Assembly: GCA_945901405.1 (NCBI GenBank)
Contig: CAMDLH010000027.1
Location: forward strand, 1-46,158
DNA: 46,158 nucleotides
Reading direction: 5' to 3'
From: Bordetella parapertussis
GTDB taxonomy: Bacteria > Pseudomonadota > Gammaproteobacteria > Burkholderiales > SG8-41
The notes beneath the pieces are model-generated. The model saw only the letters and a program-made list of their open reading frames with translations. It was not told the DNA's origin and did no database searches. The position numbers were made by a program, and so were the translations under genes. Positions 16,562-26,251 of the stretch are shown here, piece after piece (position 1 is the first letter of the stretch; each line of letters starts with the position of its first letter).

Positions 16562-17110
16562 ATGAATAAACCACTCGCACAAGCAGTAACCGATCCGAAC
16601 CGGATTCCCTATCAAAAGCCGCAGCCGCGCGACATGCGCCCCGACATGGTGATACACGATGCGATGGCGTTGTCGGAACAAAGCGACCCGCGCGTGTGGG
16701 TGCCGTTGGCGGAGCATGTCGCCGTGCGGCCGCTGCAATTTAATGTCACGCAGGGTCAGTACACACACGTAATGCGCGTCACCAAGGCGGGCATGATCGC
16801 GCGCCATCGCCACTCAGGCGGCGTGCATGCTTGGGTGTTCAAGGGCCGCTGGTTATACCTGGAGCACGACTGGGTGGCCGAGGAAGGCAGTTACATTTTT
16901 GAGCCGCCGGGCGAGACGCACACACTGGTAGTACCCGAGGGTTGCACGGAAATGATCACGCTGTTTCAAGTGACCGGCAGCTTGATGTATGTCGATCCGC
17001 AGGGGATTTCCACCGGCTACGACGACGTATTTACACGTCTCGACAAGGCGCGCGCGCACTATACTGCGGCGGGGCTTGGCGAAAACTATGTCGAGCGGTT
17101 TATACGTTGA
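16562..17110 (+). CDS. Cupin protein of the 2,4'-dihydroxyacetophenone dioxygenase (ChrR-like) family
   Basis: 182 residues with a single cupin barrel. Metal-ligand motif RHRHSGGVHAWVFKG spans about residues 80-94 and a second His lies in GETHTL near 120. The pattern around ITLFQVTGSLMYVDPQG matches the DAD-like cupins, of which one characterised member cleaves a C-C bond of a hydroxyacetophenone using Fe and O2; others act as anti-sigma sensors. GAGGA precedes ATG 16562. The CoA transferase gene begins 51 bp downstream on the same strand, which suits an oxidative step followed by CoA activation, though this is inference. Cytoplasmic. Confidence 0.82.
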   Translation: MNKPLAQAVTDPNRIPYQKPQPRDMRPDMVIHDAMALSEQSDPRVWVPLAEHVAVRPLQFNVTQGQYTHVMRVTKAGMIARHRHSGGVHAWVFKGRWLYLEHDWVAEEGSYIFEPPGETHTLVVPEGCTEMITLFQVTGSLMYVDPQGISTGYDDVFTRLDKARAHYTAAGLGENYVERFIR

Positions 17111-17161
17111 TATACGCCAGTCACCATCCATTTCAAATTACACGACCGAAGGAAAGTTACC

Positions 17162-19753
17162 ATGGCAGCACCCGAAAAAAGCACCGCCCCCGCCAAGCGC
17201 GCATCCGGCCCCGCATCACTCGCGGGTGTCCGTGTCATCGAGCTTTGCGACGAGTTGGCCGAATACTGCGGCCTGACGCTGGCGGGACTGGGCGCCGATG
17301 TCATCAAGATCGAGCCGCCCGGCGGTAACTCCACGCGGAGCATCGGACCGTTTTACCAGGACAAGCCGGACCCGAACGGATCGTTATTTTTCTGGCAATA
17401 CAATCGCGGCAAGCGCTCCATCGTGCTCGACTTGGAGCAAGAACAGGATCGCGAAAAATTTCGCACACTGCTGGCGGGCGCGGACATCCTGCTCGAATCA
17501 ACACCACGCGGTTATCTTGACGGCTTGGGGCTGAAACCCGGCACCGACAAGCTGATCCACGCGCGCGTGACGCCATTTGGCGATGATGGCCCGTGGGCGG
17601 ATTTCAAGGGGTCGGATTTGATTCACCTGGCGCTCGGCGGCGTGATGATGAATTGCGGCTATGACCCCGCACCCGGCGGCAAATATGATCTGCCGCCGAT
17701 AGCGCCGCAGATGTGGCACGCCTATCACATCGCCGGCGAGCAGCTCTCGATGTCGATCATGGCGGCGATGCTGTATCGCTTTCGCACCGGCAAGGGGCAA
17801 ACAGTTTCGTGCGCAGTGCATCAGTCGGTGGCGGTATCCACCGAAGTCGATTTGATGTCGTGGGTAATGCGCCACGCGCTGGTATCGCGCCAGACGTGCC
17901 GCCACGCGCGCGAAGGCATTTCACCCGCGCCGACCATCGTGCACACCAAGGATGGGCGCTGGGTGATGGCCAATCTCGGCAACCGTCCGGATGACAGCGA
18001 GCGATTCTTGAAGATACTCGAGAAATATGGCCTGTCCGAGGGCTTTAATCCGCAAACGGCAGGGGCGCCGCGCGGCGGGCGTTTCGTGCCCGGCACCGGC
18101 CCCACCACCGGCAAGCGCGATGAAGGTCTGGAGGCGATGCAGCGCTTTGTGCGCGCCTTCACTTACGAGAACTTCCCCTGGCGCGAAATGCAGGACGCCG
18201 GGCTGCTGGTGGCGCCGCTGCGCAAACCCGACGAAAACGCGGTCGATGAGCACTGGGAAGCGCGCGGCAGCGTCACCGATATCGATCATCCCGAACTGGG
18301 CAAGAAATTCCGCTACGCGACGAGCAAGTGGATCAGCACCGCAAACGAGTGGGTGGTGGGCCGCCGCGCGCCGTTGCTGAACGAAGATGCGGCAACGGTG
18401 ATGATGCCGGCCCCGGCCGCGGCGCCGACCATCAGCCCGACAGCGAAGGCCGATCCCAACGAGCCGCCGTCCAAGCGCGGCAAGCCGTTGCCGTTAAAGG
18501 GCATACGCATCGTTGACTTCTCGTGGTTCCTCGCCTCGGCTGGCGGCACGCGTTTCCTGTCGGCGTTCGGCGCGGAGAGCATCAAGATCGAACTGAAGTC
18601 GCATCCCGATACGCGTCTGGCCGCGATGGCGCCGGAGGGCGGGCGCGAAGCGCGCGAAAAAGCCACCGCGCCACTCAAGGGCGTGACCGACATCAACATG
18701 GGCGGGCAGTTCAACAACAAGAATCCGGGCAAGCGCGGCATTTCGCTCAACGTGCGGCACCCGAAAGGGCTGGAGATCGTCAAGAAACTGATCACCATGT
18801 CCGACATCGTCGCGGAAGGTTTTTCGCCCGGCGTGTTGAACAACTGGGGACTGGGCTACGACGTGCTGCAAAAATTGCGCCCCGGCATCATCTACGTATC
18901 ACAATCGGGCATGGGCGCGCAGGGCACGTACGGACGCTTTCGCACCGTGGGGCCGATCGCCAACGCGTTCGCGGGGCTCTCGGAAATGTCCGGGCTGCCG
19001 GAGCCGGCGATGCCCGCGGGCTGGGGTTATTCGTATCTCGACTGGATGGGCGCCTACAGTTTTGGTTTGGCGATGTTAAGCGCTCTCTATCACCGCGACC
19101 GCACCGGCCAGGGCCAGTGGATCGACGCCTCGCAATCCGAAGTGGGGCTTTTCATCACCGGCACGGCGGTGCTCGATTGGTCGGCAAACAACCGTATCTG
19201 GAAGCGTATCGGCAATGCTTCGCCGTTCAAGCCCGCCGCGCCGCATAACGTGTATCCATGCGCGGGGGACGACCGCTGGATCACCATTGCGTGCTTTAAC
19301 GATGCCGAGTGGAATGCGCTGCTGAAGACCGCGGGCAATCCGGAATGGGCGAGCGATGCGCGCTTCAAGGACCTCGTTTCGCGCATGGCGAACGCACGCG
19401 CGCTCGATGCCGCCATCGGCGCGTGGACCAAAACCTGCAACGAATACGAACTGATGCACGTGCTGCAAAAAGCCGGCGTGCCCGCGGGCGTTTGTCAACA
19501 CGCGGGGAACCGCTGCGACGGCGATCCGCAGTTGAAGCATCTCGAATGGCTGACCGAAGTCACCGGCACCAAGATCGGCCGCTGGCCGGTAGCCGAAATG
19601 CCGATCAAGCTGCACGAAAGCCCCGCCTACATCGGCGGGCGCATCGACCGCGGCGCGCCGTGTTATGGCGAAGACAACGAGTACGTATTCGGCGAGCTGC
19701 TGGGCATGACCACGAAAGAAATCGCCGAGCTTGACGCGGAGGGCGTTACCTGA
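17162..19753 (+). CDS. Double-length family III (CaiB/BaiF) CoA transferase, two fused domains
   Basis: 863 residues, about twice the usual 400. The first CaiB domain (about 18-420) and the second (about 442-855) are joined by an Ala/Pro-rich linker near 421-440. Both show the RTGxGQ motif and the VIKIEPPGG or SIKIELKS Rossmann strand. Counting 20 residues back from RTG, where formyl-CoA transferase has its catalytic Asp169, domain 2 has Asp627 (YLDWMGA) but domain 1 has Tyr188 (HAYHIAG). So only the C-terminal half probably forms the aspartyl-CoA intermediate. AAGGAAAG precedes the ATG. It would move CoA between carboxylic acids in the cytoplasm. The partner substrates are unknown. Confidence 0.9.
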   Translation: MAAPEKSTAPAKRASGPASLAGVRVIELCDELAEYCGLTLAGLGADVIKIEPPGGNSTRSIGPFYQDKPDPNGSLFFWQYNRGKRSIVLDLEQEQDREKFRTLLAGADILLESTPRGYLDGLGLKPGTDKLIHARVTPFGDDGPWADFKGSDLIHLALGGVMMNCGYDPAPGGKYDLPPIAPQMWHAYHIAGEQLSMSIMAAMLYRFRTGKGQTVSCAVHQSVAVSTEVDLMSWVMRHALVSRQTCRHAREGISPAPTIVHTKDGRWVMANLGNRPDDSERFLKILEKYGLSEGFNPQTAGAPRGGRFVPGTGPTTGKRDEGLEAMQRFVRAFTYENFPWREMQDAGLLVAPLRKPDENAVDEHWEARGSVTDIDHPELGKKFRYATSKWISTANEWVVGRRAPLLNEDAATVMMPAPAAAPTISPTAKADPNEPPSKRGKPLPLKGIRIVDFSWFLASAGGTRFLSAFGAESIKIELKSHPDTRLAAMAPEGGREAREKATAPLKGVTDINMGGQFNNKNPGKRGISLNVRHPKGLEIVKKLITMSDIVAEGFSPGVLNNWGLGYDVLQKLRPGIIYVSQSGMGAQGTYGRFRTVGPIANAFAGLSEMSGLPEPAMPAGWGYSYLDWMGAYSFGLAMLSALYHRDRTGQGQWIDASQSEVGLFITGTAVLDWSANNRIWKRIGNASPFKPAAPHNVYPCAGDDRWITIACFNDAEWNALLKTAGNPEWASDARFKDLVSRMANARALDAAIGAWTKTCNEYELMHVLQKAGVPAGVCQHAGNRCDGDPQLKHLEWLTEVTGTKIGRWPVAEMPIKLHESPAYIGGRIDRGAPCYGEDNEYVFGELLGMTTKEIAELDAEGVT

Positions 19754-20110
19754 AACCGTAGATACCGTGGAGGAGTCAAGTCGGTTGCAAATTAATCTTT
19801 AAAATGGAGTAACTATTCAGGTTCCTCTACGTGTGTAGGGGATCGACAATCCGATGTTGAAACACGCCGGTGAGCGCGTCAAACACATCGCGCCCTTGTT
19901 TGCGCAGAGTGGCGATATAGGAGCGGATCACGGCGAAGGACAGGACGGATTCTGGATCCAGCGGGCGTTAACACGGCACGGCTACAACACACTGATGGTG
20001 GACCCGGCGAGCATCCCTGTGAAGCGCCTGTCGCGGCGGGGCGCCCCTCTCCCCGCAGTCGCGGGTTACTCCCAACTCTTCACTCTAATCTCCGGACTCA
20101 AACCCTCGCT
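19754..20110. other. 357-bp gap with an IS110-type remnant and no intact gene
   Basis: The gap between two convergent genes contains the transposase fragment listed below, preceded by an A/T-rich stretch (19785-19820) with no clear terminator. A short GGGGCGCCCCTCTCCCCGC tract lies at 20038-20056. Nothing else is coding. Confidence 0.5.
19917..20039 (+). pseudogene. IS110-family transposase fragment
   Basis: About 40 codons read GEGQDGFWIQRALTRHGYNT and continue LMVDPASIPVKRLSRR. This matches the DEDD-transposase region of IS110 proteins, where a YEAGxDGFW segment is followed by a VDPASIxVxRxxRRAKTDR segment. The fragment stops just before the expected RAKTDR motif. No inverted terminal repeats were recognised. 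It is a dead remnant marking an old insertion. Confidence 0.6.
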
Positions 20111-20914
20111 CTACCCCGGCTTCCTGCCGCGAAACGCGGGCTTTCTTTTCTCGCGGAATGCGGCGTTGGCTTCCTTGGCCTCGTCGGTGTTGTAGTAGAG
20201 CTGCACCGCCTGGAAACCCAGCGCCGAGATGCCGCGGATATTGTCACTGTCCGCGTTGAAGGTGCGTTTGGCGATGGCTATTGCCGTCGGGCTGCGATCC
20301 ATGATTTCGGCGCACCAGCGCGCGACCTCGGCATCAAGCTCGGCGTCAGGCACGACCGCGTTGACCAGCCCCATCGCCAGCGCCTGCCGTGCGGTGTAGC
20401 GGCGGCACAGGTACCACATCTCGCGCGCTTTTTTCTCGCCCACCACGCGCGCGAGATACGCCGTGCCGAAGCCTGGATCGACCGAGCCCATTTTGGGGCC
20501 GACCTGGCCGAAGATCGCGCTCTCGGCGGCGATGGTCATGTCGCACAACGTGCAGATCACATTGCCGCCGCCGATGGCGTAGCCGCGCACCTTGGCGATC
20601 ACCGGCTTGGGCACGTCGCGGATCGCCGCGTGCATTTGCTCCACCGGCACGCCGATGGTGCCGCGGCCTCCGCGTTCCACTCGCTCGAATTTTTTCTGTG
20701 CGCTGTCACCGCCCACGCCGAAGGCTTTATCGCCCGCGCCCGTGAGCACGATGACACCGATCTCGGGGTTCCACCCCGCGTTATGAATCGCCTCGATCAC
20801 CTCTTCGTAGGTGCCCATGCGAAACGCGTTGAGACGCTCCGGACGGTTGAAGGTAATGGTCGCGACGCCGTCGGTTTCGTCGTACAGGATGTCGGTGAAT
20901 TGCGGGGTGCTCAT
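20111..20914 (-). CDS. Enoyl-CoA hydratase family protein, BadI/MenB-like (possible 2-ketocyclohexanecarboxyl-CoA hydrolase)
   Basis: 267 residues of the crotonase fold. The segment AIRDVPKPVIAKVRGYAIGGG gives the oxyanion hole, and GQVGPKMGSVDPGFGTAYLARVVG, the WYLCRRYTA stretch and SPTAIAIAKRTFNADSDN closely follow the MenB / BadI branch. BadI opens the ring of 2-ketocyclohexanecarboxyl-CoA in alicyclic acid and anaerobic benzoate breakdown; MenB closes a ring in menaquinone synthesis. No men genes are nearby, so a catabolic BadI-like role is more likely, but that is an inference. GAGGA precedes ATG 20914. It is followed upstream by the M24 and FMN-oxidase genes on the same strand. Confidence 0.85.
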   Translation of the reverse strand: MSTPQFTDILYDETDGVATITFNRPERLNAFRMGTYEEVIEAIHNAGWNPEIGVIVLTGAGDKAFGVGGDSAQKKFERVERGGRGTIGVPVEQMHAAIRDVPKPVIAKVRGYAIGGGNVICTLCDMTIAAESAIFGQVGPKMGSVDPGFGTAYLARVVGEKKAREMWYLCRRYTARQALAMGLVNAVVPDAELDAEVARWCAEIMDRSPTAIAIAKRTFNADSDNIRGISALGFQAVQLYYNTDEAKEANAAFREKRKPAFRGRKPG

Positions 20915-20959
20915 GAAATGGTCCTCACATAAAGGTGAAAATCGCGCGCATAGCTTACC

Positions 20960-22153
20960 CTACAAAACCTGGCCGGCGCGAAAGGCGCCGCGTGGCGCGC
21001 GGTGCAATTTTTGGTAACCGGTTTTGGTGACGCGTATCAGTTCGCCGACCTGCACGCCGGCGCGCTTGCTCCAGTTCACGTCCATGGTGGTGACGTTGGG
21101 TTGCACCACCACCGTCATGTTTTCTTCGAGCGTCATTTGAGGCAGCGGCCCCGCCGGCCGGCTGCGGCTGCCGACGATGGGCTGAAAGTAGCCGCCGCCG
21201 AAACCGTGCATCAGATCGTCGCAGATCGTGAAACCGCTTTTTTCAACCACGTCGGCCGCAGCGAGTATTTCTTCCATCGACGTGCCGTGCCTGACAACGC
21301 CCGCAACCGCATCGAACGCCGCTTCCGCCGTGGCAAGCAGATCTTTGTACAACGCAGTCGGCTCGGCATCGGCAAAAAAGGTGCGCAGCACCTGCCCGCC
21401 GTAATCCCACCACAGCGCGGTGATCTCGCAGAAAACCACGTCGCCCTTTTGCACCTTGCGCGGCGACGGGTACTGCGGTGGCACGAAAATGTGCGGGTTG
21501 GCCATCGATGTGACGCCGATGTAATGAATCATTGTCGTGCCGCCGTGCTTTATGTAGGCGCTCTCGACCAGCGCGCCCAGTTCGCGCTCGGTCATACCCG
21601 GCTGCGTGCCCGCAAGCAGCGCGGCGAACCCCGCATCGCTCATCGCGGCGCCTATGGTGAGCCAGTCGATCTCCTCCTCGCTCTTGATCATGCGCGCGCG
21701 CACGTATTCGGCATCGAGACTTACCATGTCGAATTGCGTTTCGAGCTTCTTGTATTTGCCGGCCGCCAGCGGCCCCATGATGCCGACACGTTTCGCGCCG
21801 CGGCGTTTCAGTTCCTCGATGGTTTTTTCGATGCCGCGATGCTCGCCCCAATGCGTATCGACATCGCGCGCGACTTTCTTCGCCAGCGGAAAATGATTGA
21901 ACCACTCGACGAACATCGTCATTTTCACGCCGGGCTTGAACACCACGTATGCCTCGTTGGTGCCCGGCCAGCCGGTAACCCACTGCACCGCGTTGCCCGC
22001 GCGGTGATCGGTGATCACCAGCAGGTGGTCGCAACCGTGTTTGGCCATGGCATCGTTTAACACCTGATGCCGGCGTGCGTACTCCACATCGGAGAAACGC
22101 GGGTATTCCTGTTCGAGAATGGCTTGCAGATGGGGGACGAGATTAAGCGGCAT
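20960..22153 (-). CDS. M24 (creatinase/aminopeptidase P) fold protein with altered metal ligands
   Basis: 397 residues: an N-terminal creatinase-like domain (about 20-150) and the pita-bread domain (about 160-385). In metallo-members the five ligands are Asp, Asp, His, Glu, Glu. Here, counting from the GDVV motif, they are Glu243, Gln254, His316 (LMHGFGGG), Gln351 (VVVQPN) and Gly370. A dinuclear metal site is therefore improbable, and a metal-free creatinase-type C-N hydrolase is a better guess. The start ATG 22153 lacks a clear ribosome-binding site, which fits translation from the upstream FMN-oxidase message 22 bp away. The substrate is unknown. Confidence 0.85.
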   Translation of the reverse strand: MPLNLVPHLQAILEQEYPRFSDVEYARRHQVLNDAMAKHGCDHLLVITDHRAGNAVQWVTGWPGTNEAYVVFKPGVKMTMFVEWFNHFPLAKKVARDVDTHWGEHRGIEKTIEELKRRGAKRVGIMGPLAAGKYKKLETQFDMVSLDAEYVRARMIKSEEEIDWLTIGAAMSDAGFAALLAGTQPGMTERELGALVESAYIKHGGTTMIHYIGVTSMANPHIFVPPQYPSPRKVQKGDVVFCEITALWWDYGGQVLRTFFADAEPTALYKDLLATAEAAFDAVAGVVRHGTSMEEILAAADVVEKSGFTICDDLMHGFGGGYFQPIVGSRSRPAGPLPQMTLEENMTVVVQPNVTTMDVNWSKRAGVQVGELIRVTKTGYQKLHRAPRGAFRAGQVL

Positions 22154-22175
22154 GGGAGTTTATACTTTAACTGCT

Positions 22176-23324
22176 TCACCGCGCGCCAAACGTCTCGTCA
22201 AACACCGGATAGTTGCAGGTCACGCCGAACTTGCCGGTGTGTATCGCCGGCCGCACCCACGAGGGATTCAGTTCCTTCAGCGACTTGACACCCATCAACC
22301 CCAGCGTGGTGTGTATCTCCGCCGCCAGCAATTCAAACATGCGCGTGATGCCTTGTTCGCCGCCGGCCGCCAGCGCCCAGCCTTGCAGCTTGCCCACGCC
22401 CACCGCGCGCGCCCCCAGCGCGATGGCCTTCACCACGTCGGTGCCGCGCGTCACACCACCGTCCCAATACACCTCGGCCTTGCCGTTCACCGCCTCCACC
22501 ACTTCGCGCAACACTTCGATAGTGCCCTGGCCGTGATCGATCTGGCGGCCGCCGTGATTGGACACGTACACAACGTCCGCGCCCATTTCCACCGCGAGCT
22601 TGGCGTCTTCGGCGGTGGCGATACCTTTCAAAATCAGCGGCAACTTGGTGTGCTGCTTGATCCATGCGCAGTCGTCCCAGGTGAGACTCGCCTGATGGCG
22701 CGGGTCACCCGAATCGGCGCGCTGCAAATACTGGTTGATGATGTCGCGCTCGCGCCGGCTGTAATACGCACGATCCACCGTGACGCAAATCGCGCGATAC
22801 CCCGAAGCCTTGGCGCGATCGAGAAATCCGCGCATCCAAGCGCGGTCGCTGCGCACGTAAAGCTGAAACAGCAGAGGATGATCAACACTTTGCGCCACTT
22901 CCTCGATACCCGGCTTTGCCGCCGTGCTGATGAACGCCGTGGTGCCCGCCGCGATAGCGCCACGCGCCACAGCCACCGCACCCGCCGGGTCGGCTATCTG
23001 CAAAAAGTTGCCCACCGGCGCGATGAACACCGGCAGCTTGATCTTCTCGCCCAGCATGGTGGTGGTCATGTCGATATCGGCGACATTCACCAGCACGCGC
23101 TGGCGCAGCGCAAGACTGTCCAGCGCCATGCGATTGCGCCGCAAAGTGGTTTCCGAATCCGAACCGCCGCACAAAGTGTCCCACTGAAAGCGCGACAGAT
23201 TCTGCCGCGCATGCATCACCATCTCTTGCAGCGTGTTGAACGTCCGCGAATGGTCTTCACGGCTGGCGGTACGGGTGAGCTCAACTTCCTGTTTTTTACC
23301 TGCTGGTTTCTTGGCTTTGGCCAT
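22176..23324 (-). CDS. FMN-dependent alpha-hydroxy-acid oxidase/dehydrogenase
   Basis: 382 residues of the glycolate oxidase / L-lactate dehydrogenase (LldD) TIM barrel. The N-terminal Lys/Ala-rich tail (1-20) is followed by the family segment RNRMALDSLALRQRVL. FMN and catalytic residues include Lys233 (LILKG), the catalytic base His257 and Arg260 in SNHGGRQIDHG, and the phosphate-binding YWDGGVTRGTDVVKA and GARAVGVGK segments. It would oxidise an alpha-hydroxy acid to the 2-oxo acid, passing electrons to O2 or the respiratory chain. It forms a two-gene unit with the M24-fold gene. The substrate is unknown; no lactate-utilisation genes are nearby. Confidence 0.92.
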   Translation of the reverse strand: MAKAKKPAGKKQEVELTRTASREDHSRTFNTLQEMVMHARQNLSRFQWDTLCGGSDSETTLRRNRMALDSLALRQRVLVNVADIDMTTTMLGEKIKLPVFIAPVGNFLQIADPAGAVAVARGAIAAGTTAFISTAAKPGIEEVAQSVDHPLLFQLYVRSDRAWMRGFLDRAKASGYRAICVTVDRAYYSRRERDIINQYLQRADSGDPRHQASLTWDDCAWIKQHTKLPLILKGIATAEDAKLAVEMGADVVYVSNHGGRQIDHGQGTIEVLREVVEAVNGKAEVYWDGGVTRGTDVVKAIALGARAVGVGKLQGWALAAGGEQGITRMFELLAAEIHTTLGLMGVKSLKELNPSWVRPAIHTGKFGVTCNYPVFDETFGAR

Positions 23325-23424
23325 GAGATTTGCTCGTTAAGTGTTGTTGTAGTGCATTATGCGTACGCTACTGATTTTGTTTTCGGTGTGCTGTAAGGAC
23401 GAGAAGCGGGGGCCGCCTTCTATT

Positions 23425-23458
23425 GGTTACTTTTCTTGGCGGAGCAAGAAAAGTGACC
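23425..23458. repeat. Dispersed inverted repeat, 14-bp stem
   Basis: GGTTACTTTTCTTG and CAAGAAAAGTGACC form a 14-bp stem with one wobble and a GCGGAG loop. This TTACTTTTCTT-type hairpin is a familiar dispersed repeat of Burkholderiales genomes and lies in the 282-bp gap 23325-23606, which holds no gene. Confidence 0.7.
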
Positions 23459-23534
23459 CGCCGCCGGGCTGCCCCCGGCGACGTTAAAGCACCGTGTGGG
23501 CGTAGCAAGTGGCTTTGAAACCACCCCCATCCCC

Positions 23535-23557
23535 ACCTTCCCCCTGAAGGGGAAGGA
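23535..23557. repeat. Palindromic CCTTCCCC repeat
   Basis: CCTTCCCCCTGAAGGGGAAGG is a near-perfect palindrome preceded by CCACCCCCATCCCCA. It is a second common dispersed repeat type in the same gap, downstream of the FMN-oxidase start and upstream of the aldo/keto reductase stop. Confidence 0.65.
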
Positions 23558-23606
23558 GTCATGGTGTTGGCTGTTCAACTGACGTATGCACGCAAGCAGC
23601 CCCAAC

Positions 23607-24596
<990 letters not shown>

Positions 24597-24601
24597 TACA
24601 T

Positions 24602-24623
24602 CGTAAGTAATTGTTTTTATTGA
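24602..24623 (+). repeat. Recurring A/T-rich element, copy 3 (reverse to the genes)
   Basis: Reads TAAGTAATTGTTTTTATTGA from 24604 on the plus strand, while both flanking genes are on the minus strand. It fills the gap between RidA and the aldo/keto reductase. Confidence 0.5.
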
Positions 24624-25028
24624 CTAAATTACGGCGGCGCCCTGTATCTCGATGAGCATGCCGGGGCGCGCGAAATTAGCCACGGTAATCAGCGCACTGG
24701 CGGGAAACTTTCCATCCTTGAAAATCTCGCTGCGGATTTTTACGAATGCATCACCGTGGCGCGGATCGTTGATGAACACCGTCATGGTCACCAAGTTCGC
24801 CAGCGTGCCGCCGCCGCGGCGCAGCGTCTTGTCGATCAGCGCGAATATCGTGCGCGCCTGCGCGTCGAAGTTGCCGGCGATATCCTTGCCCGATTCATCG
24901 ACGGTTGCGGTCTGCCCCGCAAGCCACACAGTCTTGCCGCCCTGCGTGATCACCGCGGGCGAAAAGGCGCGGCTCTTCTGAAAATCCGTGCCTTCGAGGT
25001 AGTCAACTTGAGCAACCTGCGCAACCAT
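24624..25028 (-). CDS. RidA (YjgF/UK114) family protein, cytoplasmic
   Basis: 134 residues of the RidA fold. Signatures are SRAFSPAVITQGGKTVWLAGQTA and the C-terminal FARPGMLIEIQGAAVI, with the conserved Arg of the imine-binding site. RidA enzymes hydrolyse reactive enamine/imine intermediates such as 2-aminoacrylate; some relatives act in catabolic pathways on other substrates. It starts only 2 bp after the stop of the dehydrogenase gene, so the two are translated together. A related, exported copy is at 29033-29461. Confidence 0.9.
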   Translation of the reverse strand: MVAQVAQVDYLEGTDFQKSRAFSPAVITQGGKTVWLAGQTATVDESGKDIAGNFDAQARTIFALIDKTLRRGGGTLANLVTMTVFINDPRHGDAFVKIRSEIFKDGKFPASALITVANFARPGMLIEIQGAAVI

Positions 25029-25030
25029 AA

Positions 25031-25954
25031 TTACAGCCCGTCACCCACGTTGACGTTTTCGGACTTCAACTCAACGCCCGACGCCTTTGCCTGCAACAAC
25101 AACAACTGCGAAAAATCCTGATCGTAGCCATGGCCGATCAGCGTTTGCACCTGATCGCGCGCGGCGGATGTAGTGGGCATGGGCACGCCATAGGTGCGCC
25201 CCGATGACAGTCCCAGATCAATGTCTTTGAGCAACAACTGCGGCGTGAACGTCACATGAAAATCCAGATTCGACAGCGCCGGTGTTTTATACGCCGTGAA
25301 CATCGAACCCATTACGCTCTTGTTCAGAAAATCCAGGAACGCATGGCGTGGCATACCGGCCTTCTCCGCCAGCACGGTGATCTCGCACAGGTTTTGTATC
25401 ACCACGCCGAGCATCACGTTGTGGCAAATCTTCGCGATGCGCGACAGTTCGCCCTCGCCCACATACGACGAGCCGCGGCCTATCGCATCCAGATACGGCG
25501 CCACCGCGTCGAACGCATCGCGCGGCCCCGACGCCACCACAGTCAGTTTGCCCGCCTTGATCACCTTGGCGTTGCCCGAAACCGGCGCGGCCAGCATTTT
25601 CACGTTTTTTTCATTGAGCTTTTTACGTATCTCGGCTGATTCTTCGAGCGAAATCGATGTGCTATCGACCACGATTTTCGGCGCGCCACCTTTGGACATC
25701 ACGCCCGCCGGCCCGAACAAGACTTCCTTCACATCCTTGCCGGTGGAGACCATGGTGAACACGATGTCGCAGCCCGCAAGATCGGTGAGGTTATCGACCA
25801 CTTTCGCACCGGATTTCGCCAGCGGCTCGGCCTTGGATTTCGTGCGGTTCCACACCGAGATGTCGCAGCCGGCCTTGGCGAGGCGTTCCGCCATCGCATA
25901 GCCCATGCGCCCGATGCCGATCCAGCCGAGTTTGTGTTGTTTGAGATTTGCCAT
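25031..25954 (-). CDS. NAD(P)-dependent oxidoreductase, 3-hydroxyisobutyrate dehydrogenase (GarR/TSR) family
   Basis: 307 residues. The N-terminal Rossmann fold starts at residue 9 with LGWIGIGRMGYAMAERLAKAG (GxGxxG). The substrate segment VDSTSISLEESAEI and AAPVSGNAKV (near 123) precedes the catalytic Lys175 and Asn179 in the KxxxN motif RIAKICHNV. Members oxidise 3-hydroxyisobutyrate, tartronate semialdehyde-type or 4-hydroxybutyrate substrates. The longer upstream frame to 26023 is not protein-like, so I chose ATG 25954. It is the first gene of the RidA/AKR operon. Confidence 0.9.
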   Translation of the reverse strand: MANLKQHKLGWIGIGRMGYAMAERLAKAGCDISVWNRTKSKAEPLAKSGAKVVDNLTDLAGCDIVFTMVSTGKDVKEVLFGPAGVMSKGGAPKIVVDSTSISLEESAEIRKKLNEKNVKMLAAPVSGNAKVIKAGKLTVVASGPRDAFDAVAPYLDAIGRGSSYVGEGELSRIAKICHNVMLGVVIQNLCEITVLAEKAGMPRHAFLDFLNKSVMGSMFTAYKTPALSNLDFHVTFTPQLLLKDIDLGLSSGRTYGVPMPTTSAARDQVQTLIGHGYDQDFSQLLLLQAKASGVELKSENVNVGDGL

Positions 25955-26251
25955 GAAGAATCCTGATCCTGAAGTGGAAGAAGCCGGGCATCCGCGCGAA
26001 ACGAAGCGCGCAATCGACGCCATGGGATAGCTGGTTTTTTCGAGGGTGGAAGGATACCGCAGATGGGTGAATTTTGGGTATTTTCACTCTACGTTTATCG
26101 CGTGAGCCGTAATCCGGGCGCACTGCCCCCGGTGCGGTTGACCCGCCTGAAAGCCGGCGCTACATTGAGGGCAGGACGCGAGCCCCGGCTCGGACAAATC
26201 GACACTGCGGCACGGCGCCGCGGCAATCAACAATATCAAGGGAGAAAGTTA
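25955..26251. other. 297-bp divergent intergenic region
   Basis: Lies between the divergent dehydrogenase and SMP-30 genes and must hold both promoters. I see no convincing -35/-10 pair, operator palindrome or small gene. Confidence 0.4.

Noticed and set aside
22119..23396. 425-codon plus-strand ORF
   Set aside because: Antisense to the FMN oxidase with the composition of a shadow frame.
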